From Chrysogorgia sp. JL179-B06 (taxonomy: Eukaryota; Cnidaria; Anthozoa; Scleralcyonacea; Chrysogorgiidae), in assembly GCA_035772405.1 (NCBI GenBank), contig JAYKKM010000144.1, forward strand, positions 2,514,501 through 2,578,500: 64,000 nucleotides of DNA. The letters are read 5' to 3'. The notes beneath the pieces are model-generated. The model searched no databases, was not told where the DNA came from, and saw only the letters and a program-made list of their open reading frames with translations. Numbering within the stretch: the first letter of the stretch is position 1; each line of letters starts with the position of its first letter. Below are positions 30,158-37,930 of the stretch, in pieces. Both the position numbers and the translations under genes were made by a program.

Positions 30158-30724
30158 GCAGCTAGAGACGGGAATTACACCGATGCCATATTGGTCAATA
30201 TAAATACCTCTTTGTAGGTGAAAACCGCGTGTGATTATCGTATTCGAGTATTAATTAAATAACAGCGCACGAGTGTTTTCTCGGGTGCCGTTATAACGGC
30301 ATATATTTTACTTGATAATCGATATATACACTGTAAAGGTGGAAATCATTCAAACTCAGGTACGTTGGTAGTAATAGCACATAGCAATAATATAATATAA
30401 TACATCAGTCATCACCCACCCTTGTTTACAGCTTTTTATGACAACGTTACGCCTCCATTGTTATGCAATTTAAACTATATTTTGTTAGTGTTTGACCTGG
30501 AATAATTTACTATATCCTACATATTTCCTCTACAAAGCATATTAATATTCATATAAAGCAAAAGCGTACCGGTATTTTGGAAATAGCGCGTATATATTCA
30601 CGCGAATAATTTAAAAATTGTCATCGAACTATAGTATTTTACCTTCAAATATTTAATTAAACGTTATCGACAAGTATTTATATTGTCAGACCAATATTGC
30701 GTCGCAATTCCTGTCTCTAGCTGC
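30158..30724. mobile_element. Nested MITE with about 52-bp TIRs
   Basis: GCAGCTAGAGACGGGAATT at 30158 is inverted as AATTCCTGTCTCTAGCTGC ending at 30724, and similarity extends through ATATTGGT and CAATATAAATAC on both sides. It lies wholly inside the 29727-31245 element. Confidence 0.7.
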
Positions 30725-31339
30725 AAGTCCCATTCGCTTATCTCTATATAGAGATTAGTGCCGTGGTGGCCATTACAGAGAACTCCATAGACCGGATTTC
30801 CATCTGTTTTTTACACCCCTAACCCTAACCGTAACTCTAATCCTAACCCAGGCTCCTAACCCTAATAATAACCGTAAAATATGGTGGGAAACTATATGTA
30901 TTGTTACCATGAAGTATATCCCCCATTTGGATGCAGGATTTCCCAGTCGCTTCTCGCTTTCTCCCCTTCCCGTCGTTCCTCGCGCGCCTTCCTCTCAAAT
31001 TTCCGACTGGGTACGAGGCAGCCCAAGCCTAACGAGTTTTCCAAGTTCCAACGAGACCCGCACGCTCGACTCCCTCAATTGAAGTGCATATAATTACTAG
31101 ACTCATAAGAGATACTAAGCATGTGGGATTAGTAATTGACTGTTAAGCGCATGCGCTATCTATGGCGCTTGTATTAATGTAGACATCATACATTCACAGC
31201 TACATGTTACCAATGTAGACTGTCTACATTAACTAAGTGGAGACTCAGTTGATATGAAATGTGACTTGCAGCTTGGTTGTTTCAATGTAAATAATAAATT
31301 GTTTGCTATTCAAGCTTTTAACGCAAATTCAGAAAAATG

Positions 31340-31405
31340 TCGCTTAGCCCCAGACGGGAATCCGCGGTTAGACGCTGACGCTCTAACCATTGAGCCGCAC
31401 CAGAA
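31340..31405 (-). repeat. tRNA-like sequence, decayed
   Basis: On the minus strand GTGCGGCTCAATGGTTAGAG resembles a tRNA 5' half with an A box; the B box is degenerate. Probably a SINE head rather than a working tRNA. Confidence 0.35.
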
Positions 31406-31481
31406 CTCATGAGTTGTAGAAGTTAGAGCGTCTATACCCATCGATCACTTAGAAACATTTTTCAGTGAGTTAATAAAAGCT

Positions 31482-31487
31482 TGAGTA
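31482..31487. repeat. Target site duplication, left (TGAGTA)
   Basis: Identical to 49194-49199 and directly outside the inverted repeat. Confidence 0.9.
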
Positions 31488-31860
31488 AGTAGTAGTAATA
31501 TGAGAGTTTCAGCCCAAAATCTCATAAAATCTCATTTTCAATCTAAAAATCTCATAAAAAAAAAAGCAAATTTCCAGCCCAAAAATCTCATAAAAAAAAA
31601 GCGAATTTCAAACCCAAATCTCACTTTTTAATTTATTCATAAAACCACATTCCATTCTAGGGCGTGGCACATTTCAAAATGGGTCCCGAACTTATGCTAA
31701 TTAGCTGTGACGTCGTCACGTAACGCCCCGCCCACCTGTCAATCAAAACTTGTCTCGCATTTCAAAATGGGTCCCGAACTTATGCTAATTAGCTATGACG
31801 TCATCACGTTCCGCCCCGCCCCCTTTTCTCGTTTTGATTGACAATCAAAAACTTTGGTCA
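31488..31860. repeat. Left terminal inverted repeat of element B
   Basis: Reverse complement of 48821-49193; equal in length, including two A-runs of 10 and 9. The outer half has ATCTCAT(A)n strings. The inner half has two copies, 88 bp apart, of a unit with CGAACTTATGCTAATTAGCT and TGACGTC(A/G)TCACG. A third diverged copy lies just outside at about 31866-31915. The TGACGTCA palindromes match the CRE/ATF site. Confidence 0.95.
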
Positions 31861-32008
31861 GCGGTTATCAAATAGACCCCGAACTTGTGCTAGTTAGCAA
31901 TGACGTCATCAACCACTTTCTTTTTGATTGTCAACTCACTCGTCTTCACCAGTGACTTCTCTTTTGGAAATGAAAAAAGAGAGAGATGACACGCTATAAC
32001 AGGCAAAC

Positions 32009-32227
32009 ATGATAGTGATCACAAGTAAAGACGTAAACGAAGAGACCACAAACGAAGAGACCCTAAAGCTAAGTATCGCCTTGGTTGACTCGTTGATACA
32101 AGAAGCTCGCGCGTGCGTGCGTGCGTCGAGAGACGTTCCACTAGGTGAAGACGAGTTGATAACGTTACTTCACGTGATTTCTGATAAATTGATCGAGTTC
32201 GTCGAATCCGCTTTGGTAGAAAACTAG
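32009..32227 (+). CDS. 72-residue acidic helical protein
   Basis: The first gene from the left end and the only plus-strand one in this half. The product is predicted helical, acidic, with no membrane span or known motif. The CRE-like repeats of the terminal region lie directly upstream. A perfect hairpin and T-run follow the stop (32247-32275). Function unknown; the position suggests an early gene, but that is speculation. Confidence 0.5.
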   Translation: MIVITSKDVNEETTNEETLKLSIALVDSLIQEARACVRASRDVPLGEDELITLLHVISDKLIEFVESALVEN

Positions 32228-32246
32228 TTCCCTAACGCTTACAAGC

Positions 32247-32275
32247 CCTTACCACATTGGTAAGGACTTTTTTTC
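32247..32275. terminator. Perfect hairpin plus T-run between convergent genes
   Basis: CCTTACCA and TGGTAAGG pair over 8 bp around CAT, followed by eight T. It lies between the convergent 72-residue and SLATT-like genes and may mark both transcript ends. Confidence 0.6.
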
Positions 32276-32281
32276 TACCCC

Positions 32282-32992
32282 TCACTCCTCTTCACTGTCA
32301 CTGTGGATCGTCTGCATCCTCTCGCTTGCAGCAACCACCGCTGACGACTTTTTGTCCACAAAGTCGGCCAAATGCGCCACGCTCGTCTTTCTTCCACGCT
32401 CAACGTCTCCGTCGACGAAATCGCTAGTATCCTCAGACGATTGGCTACCCCCAGACACGACGTAAGTGTTCACCTTTGACTTTGTGTTCGTCAGAGACCT
32501 GTCCAGCCTTCTCAGATAGTCGTCCATCACCCAAGGTAAAACCTCCGGCACGTTCTCTCGAATCTCAAGCATCTCGTGCTTCTTCGACTGTATGAACTCC
32601 TGTGGGGTGAAAGGACGCTCGTCCTGCCTAAAGGAGAGAAGTGTGTCGATATCCAACGCGATTTTGGTGTATTTGAACGACGCGTTCTGGTGTTTCGTCG
32701 TCTTTTCGACCGTACCCAAAAAGTTGTTGACTCCGGCCAACGCCGCTACGATCAACGCCAAAACACCGTTGACGTAAGTCCATATCCTATGGTAATCTTC
32801 CTGTGGCGAAGCCGAAGAGAAAATCGATGAGGCTGTCACACCCCCAAGGACGACCACTGGGATCCCCAGTCTGTCGTGCCATTTCGAGTAGTATTGGGCG
32901 CAAAGGGAGTGCATGATCGAATAGGTCTTCGACATCTCCGCCCACTTTTTCAGTAGGTTGTCGTGGTACTTGTTCCATGATAGCTCAGCCAT
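32282..32992 (-). CDS. SLATT-domain-like two-span membrane protein
   Basis: A 236-residue protein with the layout of SLATT proteins: an N-terminal helix with a conserved Trp (NLLKKWAEMSK), two close transmembrane segments (residues 43-60 and 74-93) joined by a short loop, then a helix with a Glu and His (VEKTTKHQNASFKYTK), and a long helical tail ending acidic. In bacteria SLATT proteins are predicted pore-forming effectors that respond to nucleotide signals. Here it might act in host-cell lysis, membrane remodelling or superinfection exclusion. The ATG follows TTTTAATAA and overlaps the zinc-ribbon gene by 43 bases. No counterpart is seen in element A's visible part. Confidence 0.65.
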   Translation of the reverse strand: MAELSWNKYHDNLLKKWAEMSKTYSIMHSLCAQYYSKWHDRLGIPVVVLGGVTASSIFSSASPQEDYHRIWTYVNGVLALIVAALAGVNNFLGTVEKTTKHQNASFKYTKIALDIDTLLSFRQDERPFTPQEFIQSKKHEMLEIRENVPEVLPWVMDDYLRRLDRSLTNTKSKVNTYVVSGGSQSSEDTSDFVDGDVERGRKTSVAHLADFVDKKSSAVVAASERMQTIHSDSEEE

Positions 32993-33543
32993 TTATTAAA
33001 ACACTCGTCAAACTCGTCGATCCTGTCGTTCTTCTTTGGGATCTTCACGCCCTGTTCTCTTCCCACATGCACACCATAGCGCTCCAAGAGCCTCTGCAAG
33101 ACAAAGTTGACGTTGAAAAACCTCTTGTTCGCGTCGTTCCCATCGCTGAACTCTCTCTCCAAAGCAAAAAAGTCACTCGTCACGTTGGAGAGGATGTGGT
33201 CGCTTATGTCTATTTTCTTTCTCACTTTGTTTAGTAGGTTGCCGAAACTCGCGAGACGATTGCCTGAGTTTGCCCAGCGAGAGTCTCTTTTGTAACTCCT
33301 AATGTTGTTCATGCCGTACGTCTCGTGGTTCAAAGGGACGTACACGGGATCTTCCCTCGTACGTGGTAGAACAAGTCCACACTCGACACAAACCATGGTG
33401 AAGTTGTGGTACTCTTCTCGAGACTCATGGAGACAACCGCTCCTTTCTCCTTGGTCCGCGGTTCTTGCGTTGTACTTAAGCAAAGCTTGGTCAAAGAGAG
33501 AGAATCCAGACGTGTATTTTTTCTCTAGTCCCAGTTCGTTCAT
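32950..33543 (-). CDS. TFIIB-type zinc-ribbon protein (TFIIB/VLTF-3-like)
   Basis: A 197-residue protein with a zinc ribbon C37-x-H39 ... C52-x2-C55 followed by GLVL, as in the TFIIB N-terminus, and a downstream helical region (residues about 85-160) of the size of one cyclin-like or VLTF-3-like domain. It would be expected to help recruit RNA polymerase to the element's own promoters. It opens after GTAGTAAAAA-ATG. Together with the uniform start motif of the element this supports a dedicated, virus-like expression programme. Whether it belongs to TFIIB or VLTF-3 cannot be settled by eye. Confidence 0.5.
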   Translation of the reverse strand: MNELGLEKKYTSGFSLFDQALLKYNARTADQGERSGCLHESREEYHNFTMVCVECGLVLPRTREDPVYVPLNHETYGMNNIRSYKRDSRWANSGNRLASFGNLLNKVRKKIDISDHILSNVTSDFFALEREFSDGNDANKRFFNVNFVLQRLLERYGVHVGREQGVKIPKKNDRIDEFDECFNKWLSYHGTSTTTTY

Positions 33544-33567
33544 TTTTTACTACGAGACGTGTCCCTT

Positions 33568-34032
33568 TTAAATCGGTTCGTCCTCCTTCTTTTTGTGGCT
33601 GTACACGTGTGTTCCCACTGTGAGTCCACCAGACAAAAGTCCGAGGAATGGGATCATGGGTGTAATGTAAGACATGAGTTTTCTCAGATCCTTGTTGAGG
33701 TAAGGGTCACGTTTCAGCTCTTTTTCCATCTCCTCTGGCTTCTCCACCGCGTCGAGTCCTCCCATCATTGCGGAGAACTTTGACAAAAACAAGTCACACA
33801 AGATCACGGTGCTTTTCTCTAACGCGTCGGCCTCATATTCCGCGTATAACTTTAGAATGGTTTTCGCGTTGGCCTTCCTGACGTACGCTTCAGACTTTTT
33901 GATCTCGCCATCGCTTGCCAAAAGTAGGAGCTCCTCTCTCTTTTTATCCACGTCTTTCGCGACGTCCTCCACACCGTCCGCAGGGTTCGTCTTCTCCTCT
34001 GCATCGTTGTTCACAAAGTCTTCAGGGTTCAT
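33568..34032 (-). CDS. 154-residue conserved membrane protein
   Basis: An acidic N-terminal half with likely coiled coil, then KELKRDPYLNKDL, a hydrophobic segment (120-142; IPFLGLLSGGL) and a Lys/Glu tail. A C-terminal fragment of the homologue is found in element A at 15484-15684, so the family is shared. It lies 3 bases before the packaging ATPase gene's stop and in the same direction, within the capsid module. Start motif CACAATAAAGG-ATG. Probably a virion or assembly membrane protein; function unknown. Confidence 0.6.
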   Translation of the reverse strand: MNPEDFVNNDAEEKTNPADGVEDVAKDVDKKREELLLLASDGEIKKSEAYVRKANAKTILKLYAEYEADALEKSTVILCDLFLSKFSAMMGGLDAVEKPEEMEKELKRDPYLNKDLRKLMSYITPMIPFLGLLSGGLTVGTHVYSHKKKEDEPI

Positions 34033-34035
34033 CCT

Positions 34036-34638
34036 TTATTGTGGTGGAGAAATAACTTTGTGTCCGTAGGGGTGTCTAAGGTTTATCTCTAAACACGCGT
34101 GTTTCTTCTCCCTCAACTCTTTCGTAATCCACGCTACGTCCTCCTTGGAGACACCGTTCAAATAGTCGTTAATCAACTCCAGCATGTCCTTTCGGTTCGT
34201 GTTGTGAAAGCTTGTGATTCTCGAGATGTTCTCTCGGTAGGGTTTCGCGATGCTGGTCATCTGCTGTGTTAGCACAATGGTGGAGAGTCCGTAGTGGCGA
34301 CCAGAGTAACCCAATTTCACCAGTTCGCTCGTCCTGTTCTTCACGTCTTGCCCACTCGCACAATCGTCGAGAATGATCAGTGTGTTTGTGTCGGCGTACG
34401 TACCGACCACGTATTTTAGCATGTCGTTCACGCTCTCCTGCTCCACGGGGATAACGACAAAGTCCTCGTCGTGGTAGTATTTCCAATTGTGGTAGGTCGT
34501 GTTCCAGAGAATTGTTGGACAAATGAGGACAATGTAGTCAAAAACTCCTTTGAGTCTCTTCTCCAACATCTCGAGAAGGTAATAAGTCTTTCCGCAGTAG
34601 GTTGGGCCTACGATCATCATGTTGAATGGAGTGTCCAT
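34036..34638 (-). CDS. A32-like genome-packaging ATPase (FtsK-HerA superfamily)
   Basis: A 200-residue ATPase with Walker A GPTYCGKT (11-18), Walker B LIILDD (87-92) and a TQQM sensor-type motif at about 125-135. This is the poxvirus A32-like packaging ATPase found in polintons and related viruses, which drives DNA into the capsid. It lies between the capsid gene (2 bases away) and the membrane protein. Length is typical for polintons. All core residues are present. The matching gene of element A must lie outside the window. Confidence 0.92.
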   Translation of the reverse strand: MDTPFNMMIVGPTYCGKTYYLLEMLEKRLKGVFDYIVLICPTILWNTTYHNWKYYHDEDFVVIPVEQESVNDMLKYVVGTYADTNTLIILDDCASGQDVKNRTSELVKLGYSGRHYGLSTIVLTQQMTSIAKPYRENISRITSFHNTNRKDMLELINDYLNGVSKEDVAWITKELREKKHACLEINLRHPYGHKVISPPQ

Positions 34639-34640
34639 CT

Positions 34641-35861
34641 TTAGTACTGGATACTTTTGAGGTTTCCTGACGTAATGTTCAAAAGCGCGTCCGACAGCAC
34701 GAAAATGTTGCAGATCAAGTCGGTGGCTGTCGCCCGTTTCGTGATCTCAAGCAAGATCCCAGACTGCGTGTTCATAATCCTTTTCCCAGACCCGTGAGCC
34801 GTTTGGTCACTTGTGCTCCGCAAGTCCACCACCAACGCAAACTTGTCTTTGTAAAATTTTCGATGTGTTACGCTCTGATCGACTTGTCCAAAGAGGCGTT
34901 CGGCTTCGGAGAAGTACCGCGTCTTGGGGATCCCCTGACTGTAGACCTCGTTGGGGACACCTTCAATGGTAACTTTCACGTTGTCGATGTTTGGATACAC
35001 AAACTCCTCCGAGTTGGTGGACACAGCCTTTGTGAACAACATCACCACAGCCTTCATATGTTTTCGGGGGAGGTTAATGTTCTCGTTGACCAACGTCTCC
35101 CCTTTTCCCCAAGGACTCTTTTTCAAGAGTGTGACGTGTTCGTACGGGAGCGACCTTCCAACCATATAGTGGTTGGTAATCTCGCTGGCCAGATCCATGT
35201 TGTCGATGGTCTCGTACTCTAGTTCCAAGCTCTCGAGAGAATACCCACCAACGGCGCTTCCAGATTGTGCAACCATAATGTCGGTAGCCTGGGGTAGAGT
35301 AATGACGAACTGTGGGTTGTTGCTCATTGCGTACGGAGCGTATAGTCCAGAGTCTCCCAAAATCTTGTCGAGGGAGATCTTTTGCTTTGTTCCAAACACA
35401 CTGTACACGAGTGCGTCAGCCACTTTTGAGGCGTCTCCACTCGAGGCTCCACTATCGTCCTTGGAGATTAGCTTTCGGAGATTCTCTCCTGCGATTCCTA
35501 CCTCGACCATTTCGTCGCGTACGATCTTGGGTTTCCAAAGGTCCTTGTAGACCTCGATAGTGGACTCACCGACGTTATCATAAACAACTTCTCCGGCCAT
35601 ATTAACGGTCAGTCGGTCTTGCAAGAGTTTCGACAGGCCGTTCTTAAACCAACTCTTGGCGTTGGCGTTCTTAAAGTCGAACAAAATGTTCAAGCTCCCC
35701 GGGACCAGACAAGAGTCTGGTTTCAGCTTGGGGATGTTGATGTAGAGAGATTCGCCAGGGTTGGCTTTGTTCGGGTTCATTGTCACGACGTGTCGCGTAC
35801 GTGATCCAACAATGTCAGACAATTTTGTCTTCTTCGCGTGATGGGACAGGTTCTTGTTCAT
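34641..35861 (-). CDS. Major capsid protein (double jelly roll)
   Basis: A 406-residue polinton major capsid protein. The signature block VYPNIDNVKVTIEGVPNEVY (about 300-320) and the YAPYAMSNNPQFVI and LELEYETID blocks fit the polinton hexon-like family whose members have a double-jelly-roll fold. It would trimerise to build an icosahedral shell. The start aligns with the partial gene of element A and follows TAATAATAA. It overlaps the stop of the 41-residue gene by 4 bases. No damage seen. Confidence 0.88.
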   Translation of the reverse strand: MNKNLSHHAKKTKLSDIVGSRTRHVVTMNPNKANPGESLYINIPKLKPDSCLVPGSLNILFDFKNANAKSWFKNGLSKLLQDRLTVNMAGEVVYDNVGESTIEVYKDLWKPKIVRDEMVEVGIAGENLRKLISKDDSGASSGDASKVADALVYSVFGTKQKISLDKILGDSGLYAPYAMSNNPQFVITLPQATDIMVAQSGSAVGGYSLESLELEYETIDNMDLASEITNHYMVGRSLPYEHVTLLKKSPWGKGETLVNENINLPRKHMKAVVMLFTKAVSTNSEEFVYPNIDNVKVTIEGVPNEVYSQGIPKTRYFSEAERLFGQVDQSVTHRKFYKDKFALVVDLRSTSDQTAHGSGKRIMNTQSGILLEITKRATATDLICNIFVLSDALLNITSGNLKSIQY

Positions 35862-35983
35862 TTATTATTACGAGAAAAATTTTTTAGAAGGAATAATACC
35901 CCCACAATGAAAATGTGAAGGTTCCTTCCAAACTTCTCGAGTGCGACTTTGAGCTCACCGGCTTTCTTCGTCAGTTTGTTCAT
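35858..35983 (-). CDS. 41-residue single-span membrane microprotein
   Basis: A short frame opening MNKLTKKAGELKVALEKFG, followed by a hydrophobic stretch (LHIFIVGVLFLL) and a basic end. The start follows CTAATAA-ATG, the same initiator as the capsid gene, and its TGA overlaps the capsid ATG (ATGA arrangement). That tight coupling supports a real gene. No homologue was identified in element A's visible part. Confidence 0.5.
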   Translation of the reverse strand: MNKLTKKAGELKVALEKFGRNLHIFIVGVLFLLKNFSRNNK

Positions 35984-36001
35984 TTATTAGTGTGCCAAAG
36001 A

Positions 36002-36026
36002 TTTCGTAACCACCGAGGTTACGAAA
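36002..36026. terminator. Perfect 10-bp hairpin after the GIY-YIG gene
   Basis: TTTCGTAACC and GGTTACGAAA with loop ACCGA, 11 bases beyond the GIY-YIG stop on the minus strand. Same type as the other gene-end hairpins. Confidence 0.6.
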
Positions 36027-36036
36027 AGTTGTGGGT

Positions 36037-36717
36037 CTATTCCTCGCCAATGACTTCTAAGTGAACTCTAGTCTTCTTATGTTTTGACAGGCCACTGTGT
36101 CTAATCTCTCTACCACACGCGCAGACGACTTTTTCTCTAGACTTCTCTAAGATTGTCTCTCTGTTAGTTTGACGGTACGCTTTTTGATACTCTTTGATAC
36201 TGTCCACGTTGGTTTGACGGTACGCTTTGATACTGTCCACGTTAGTTTGGTAGTACGCTTTTTGATACTCTTTGATACTGTCCATGTTAGTTTGGTAGTA
36301 CGCTTTTTTACTGTCCACGTTGGTTTGGTAGTACGCTTTTTGATACTCTTTGATACTGTCCACGTTGGTTTGACGGTACTTTTTTTGATACTTTTTCTTG
36401 TCAAACACTTCAGACTCGTTGAAGTACAGTCCGGTCTTGTATGTGTTTAGCTCAGGCTTCATTCTTTGTATGTACGCCCCTTCCAGAACTCTGAGCTCGA
36501 GGTTAGAACAAGGTAGCTTCTCCATCTCGGAGATTCTCATATTACACCAACCAACGTCGACGGCCTTTTTGTACAATTTGTTGTTTTGTCGAGACGCCAC
36601 TCTAGATATCCCTTTGTGTGCCGCGAGGCGTTGCTTGACAGTTTTGAACGTACAACCAATGTAGATCTCAGAGTCGACTGTGTTATATATCACATAAATA
36701 GTTCCGTTCGCGGTCAT
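36037..36717 (-). CDS. GIY-YIG endonuclease-like protein with internal repeats
   Basis: A 226-residue protein. Residues 6-90 fit a GIY-YIG nuclease: IYVIYN, then EIYIGCT, a basic helix (KQRLAAHK) and a Glu further on (ELRVLEGAYI). Residues about 105-190 are six to seven tandem copies of a 13- to 18-residue unit (YQKAYYQTNVDSIKE type). The C-terminus has a finger-like CAC...HSGLSKHKKTRVH. It may cut DNA during recombination or act as a homing-type nuclease. It is absent at the same place in element A (capsid and membrane genes are adjacent there), so it looks like an insertion into the core module. Confidence 0.7.
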   Translation of the reverse strand: MTANGTIYVIYNTVDSEIYIGCTFKTVKQRLAAHKGISRVASRQNNKLYKKAVDVGWCNMRISEMEKLPCSNLELRVLEGAYIQRMKPELNTYKTGLYFNESEVFDKKKYQKKYRQTNVDSIKEYQKAYYQTNVDSKKAYYQTNMDSIKEYQKAYYQTNVDSIKAYRQTNVDSIKEYQKAYRQTNRETILEKSREKVVCACGREIRHSGLSKHKKTRVHLEVIGEE

Positions 36718-36749
36718 TTTTACGTTTTCTCCCTATATTTTAGAAAAAA

Positions 36750-37919
36750 TCACTTTTTGTTTTTCCGATACCACTCCATGGCCAACCAAATTATTCCAAC
36801 GACAACGACCCAAAGATTTTGTGCAAGCCAAGTCAATCCCTGAGCGCCAGCTTTCAGCACAGTGTACACAAAGTTGGCGAGCCCCACTGCCCATGGTCCC
36901 AATTTTTCAATTGCATTTTTCACCGCCTTTGCAAATGACGATGCAGCGCCAGCTCCTTTTGCGATTGCGCCTCTCGCTCCAACAATGATCGTGGTGACTA
37001 GTCCAGCCACTGTGATCCCTATTGCGGAAAGACTTAGCGCGTTTTTCTTAATCCACTCTTTGAATTTCTCAAGACGTGTCACATCCCTCTCTTGTTCGGC
37101 TCGTGTTTCCTCTAGAACTCGTTGTCGTTCGAAAGCGTCCACCACCGCGTCTTCGTCGAACGACTTTTGGAAATGCTCCATAGCGTCACCTATGTCGTCA
37201 CTATCTCTAGCTAGTCCAAGATTTACGTCACTCCGCTCACGAAAGTTGTCAATCATGAGTTGAATAGCTCCTCGGTCACCTATCCTACTCTCCGGTAGTA
37301 TCGTGTCGGACGGGTTCAACACACCATTGACTACACGCCTATCCTCCTCACTGAGCCTTCCGAGAACATCCTCTGATATCGTCACCTGACCAACGACAGG
37401 AGTCATTGGTAATTCGTCGCTCGTGGTCGTCTCGCCCACTGCAAAGTCAACGAGTTTCTCGAATTGTAACACGGCGTTAGAGTTCCTTTTTGCTGTGTTT
37501 TTGACGTACGATCCGTCGACACTATTGAGGACTATTCTCTCAACAGTTGAGTAACCTCCACTCCTAAGTCTCTCTTTGAAGAAGACTTTCCCGTCTCTCA
37601 CAGTTGTCCTATTTCTTAGTTCAATCGTGCTCTCCGAGTGAGGGCTAATTCTCCGTCCACCACGGGAGTCTTGGACATACTTGTCCACTTGGACGAACAC
37701 GTCGTTCGCTGGGTCGGTCCCACCAAAACCTGTCTCCGCTACGTCTCTGCCTAAAAGAAGCCGATCGATGTACGTGATCCGTTCGGTGACTAACAGGTCA
37801 TCGCCACCCACTAGACTCTCATTAAGTTCAAAAAGCCTTGTGTCAAGATCTTCAGCGTCCATGTCATCGTATTCTGGGAACCGTTCTTCCATCTCAAAGT
37901 CTTCACCTCCTTCAGCCAT
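36750..37919 (-). CDS. Conserved polinton membrane protein, C-terminal hydrophobic segments
   Basis: A 389-residue homologue of the element A protein at 226-1653: polar, charged N-terminal region starting MAEGGEDFEMEE, GVLNPSDTILPESRIGDRGA in the middle, and a hydrophobic C-terminal part with WAVGLANFVY and a final basic tail. It is shorter mainly in the N-terminal half. It precedes the integrase gene's stop by 11 bases. Function unknown; conserved position suggests a core structural gene. Confidence 0.7.
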   Translation of the reverse strand: MAEGGEDFEMEERFPEYDDMDAEDLDTRLFELNESLVGGDDLLVTERITYIDRLLLGRDVAETGFGGTDPANDVFVQVDKYVQDSRGGRRISPHSESTIELRNRTTVRDGKVFFKERLRSGGYSTVERIVLNSVDGSYVKNTAKRNSNAVLQFEKLVDFAVGETTTSDELPMTPVVGQVTISEDVLGRLSEEDRRVVNGVLNPSDTILPESRIGDRGAIQLMIDNFRERSDVNLGLARDSDDIGDAMEHFQKSFDEDAVVDAFERQRVLEETRAEQERDVTRLEKFKEWIKKNALSLSAIGITVAGLVTTIIVGARGAIAKGAGAASSFAKAVKNAIEKLGPWAVGLANFVYTVLKAGAQGLTWLAQNLWVVVVGIIWLAMEWYRKNKK

Positions 37920-37930
37920 TTTATCTAAAG

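Larger units (their letters stand above)
29727..31245. mobile_element. 1.5-kb non-autonomous DNA transposon with about 70-bp TIRs
   Basis: The left end (29727-29795) and right end (31174-31245) are inverted copies with GTCTACATTGGTAA, ATGTAGCTGTGAATG and TATGATGTCTACATTAA in common. No protein is encoded. The interior holds telomere-like repeats, a C17 run, a 30-bp repeat containing CCTAACGAGTTTTC, and a second nested inverted-repeat element. Confidence 0.75.

Noticed and set aside
34169..34522. 117-codon minus-strand frame
   Set aside because: Lies entirely inside the packaging ATPase gene, in another frame, without recognisable content.
36147..36404. 85-codon frame with repeated KPTWTVSKSIKK
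   Set aside because: Shadow of the repeats of the GIY-YIG gene in another frame.
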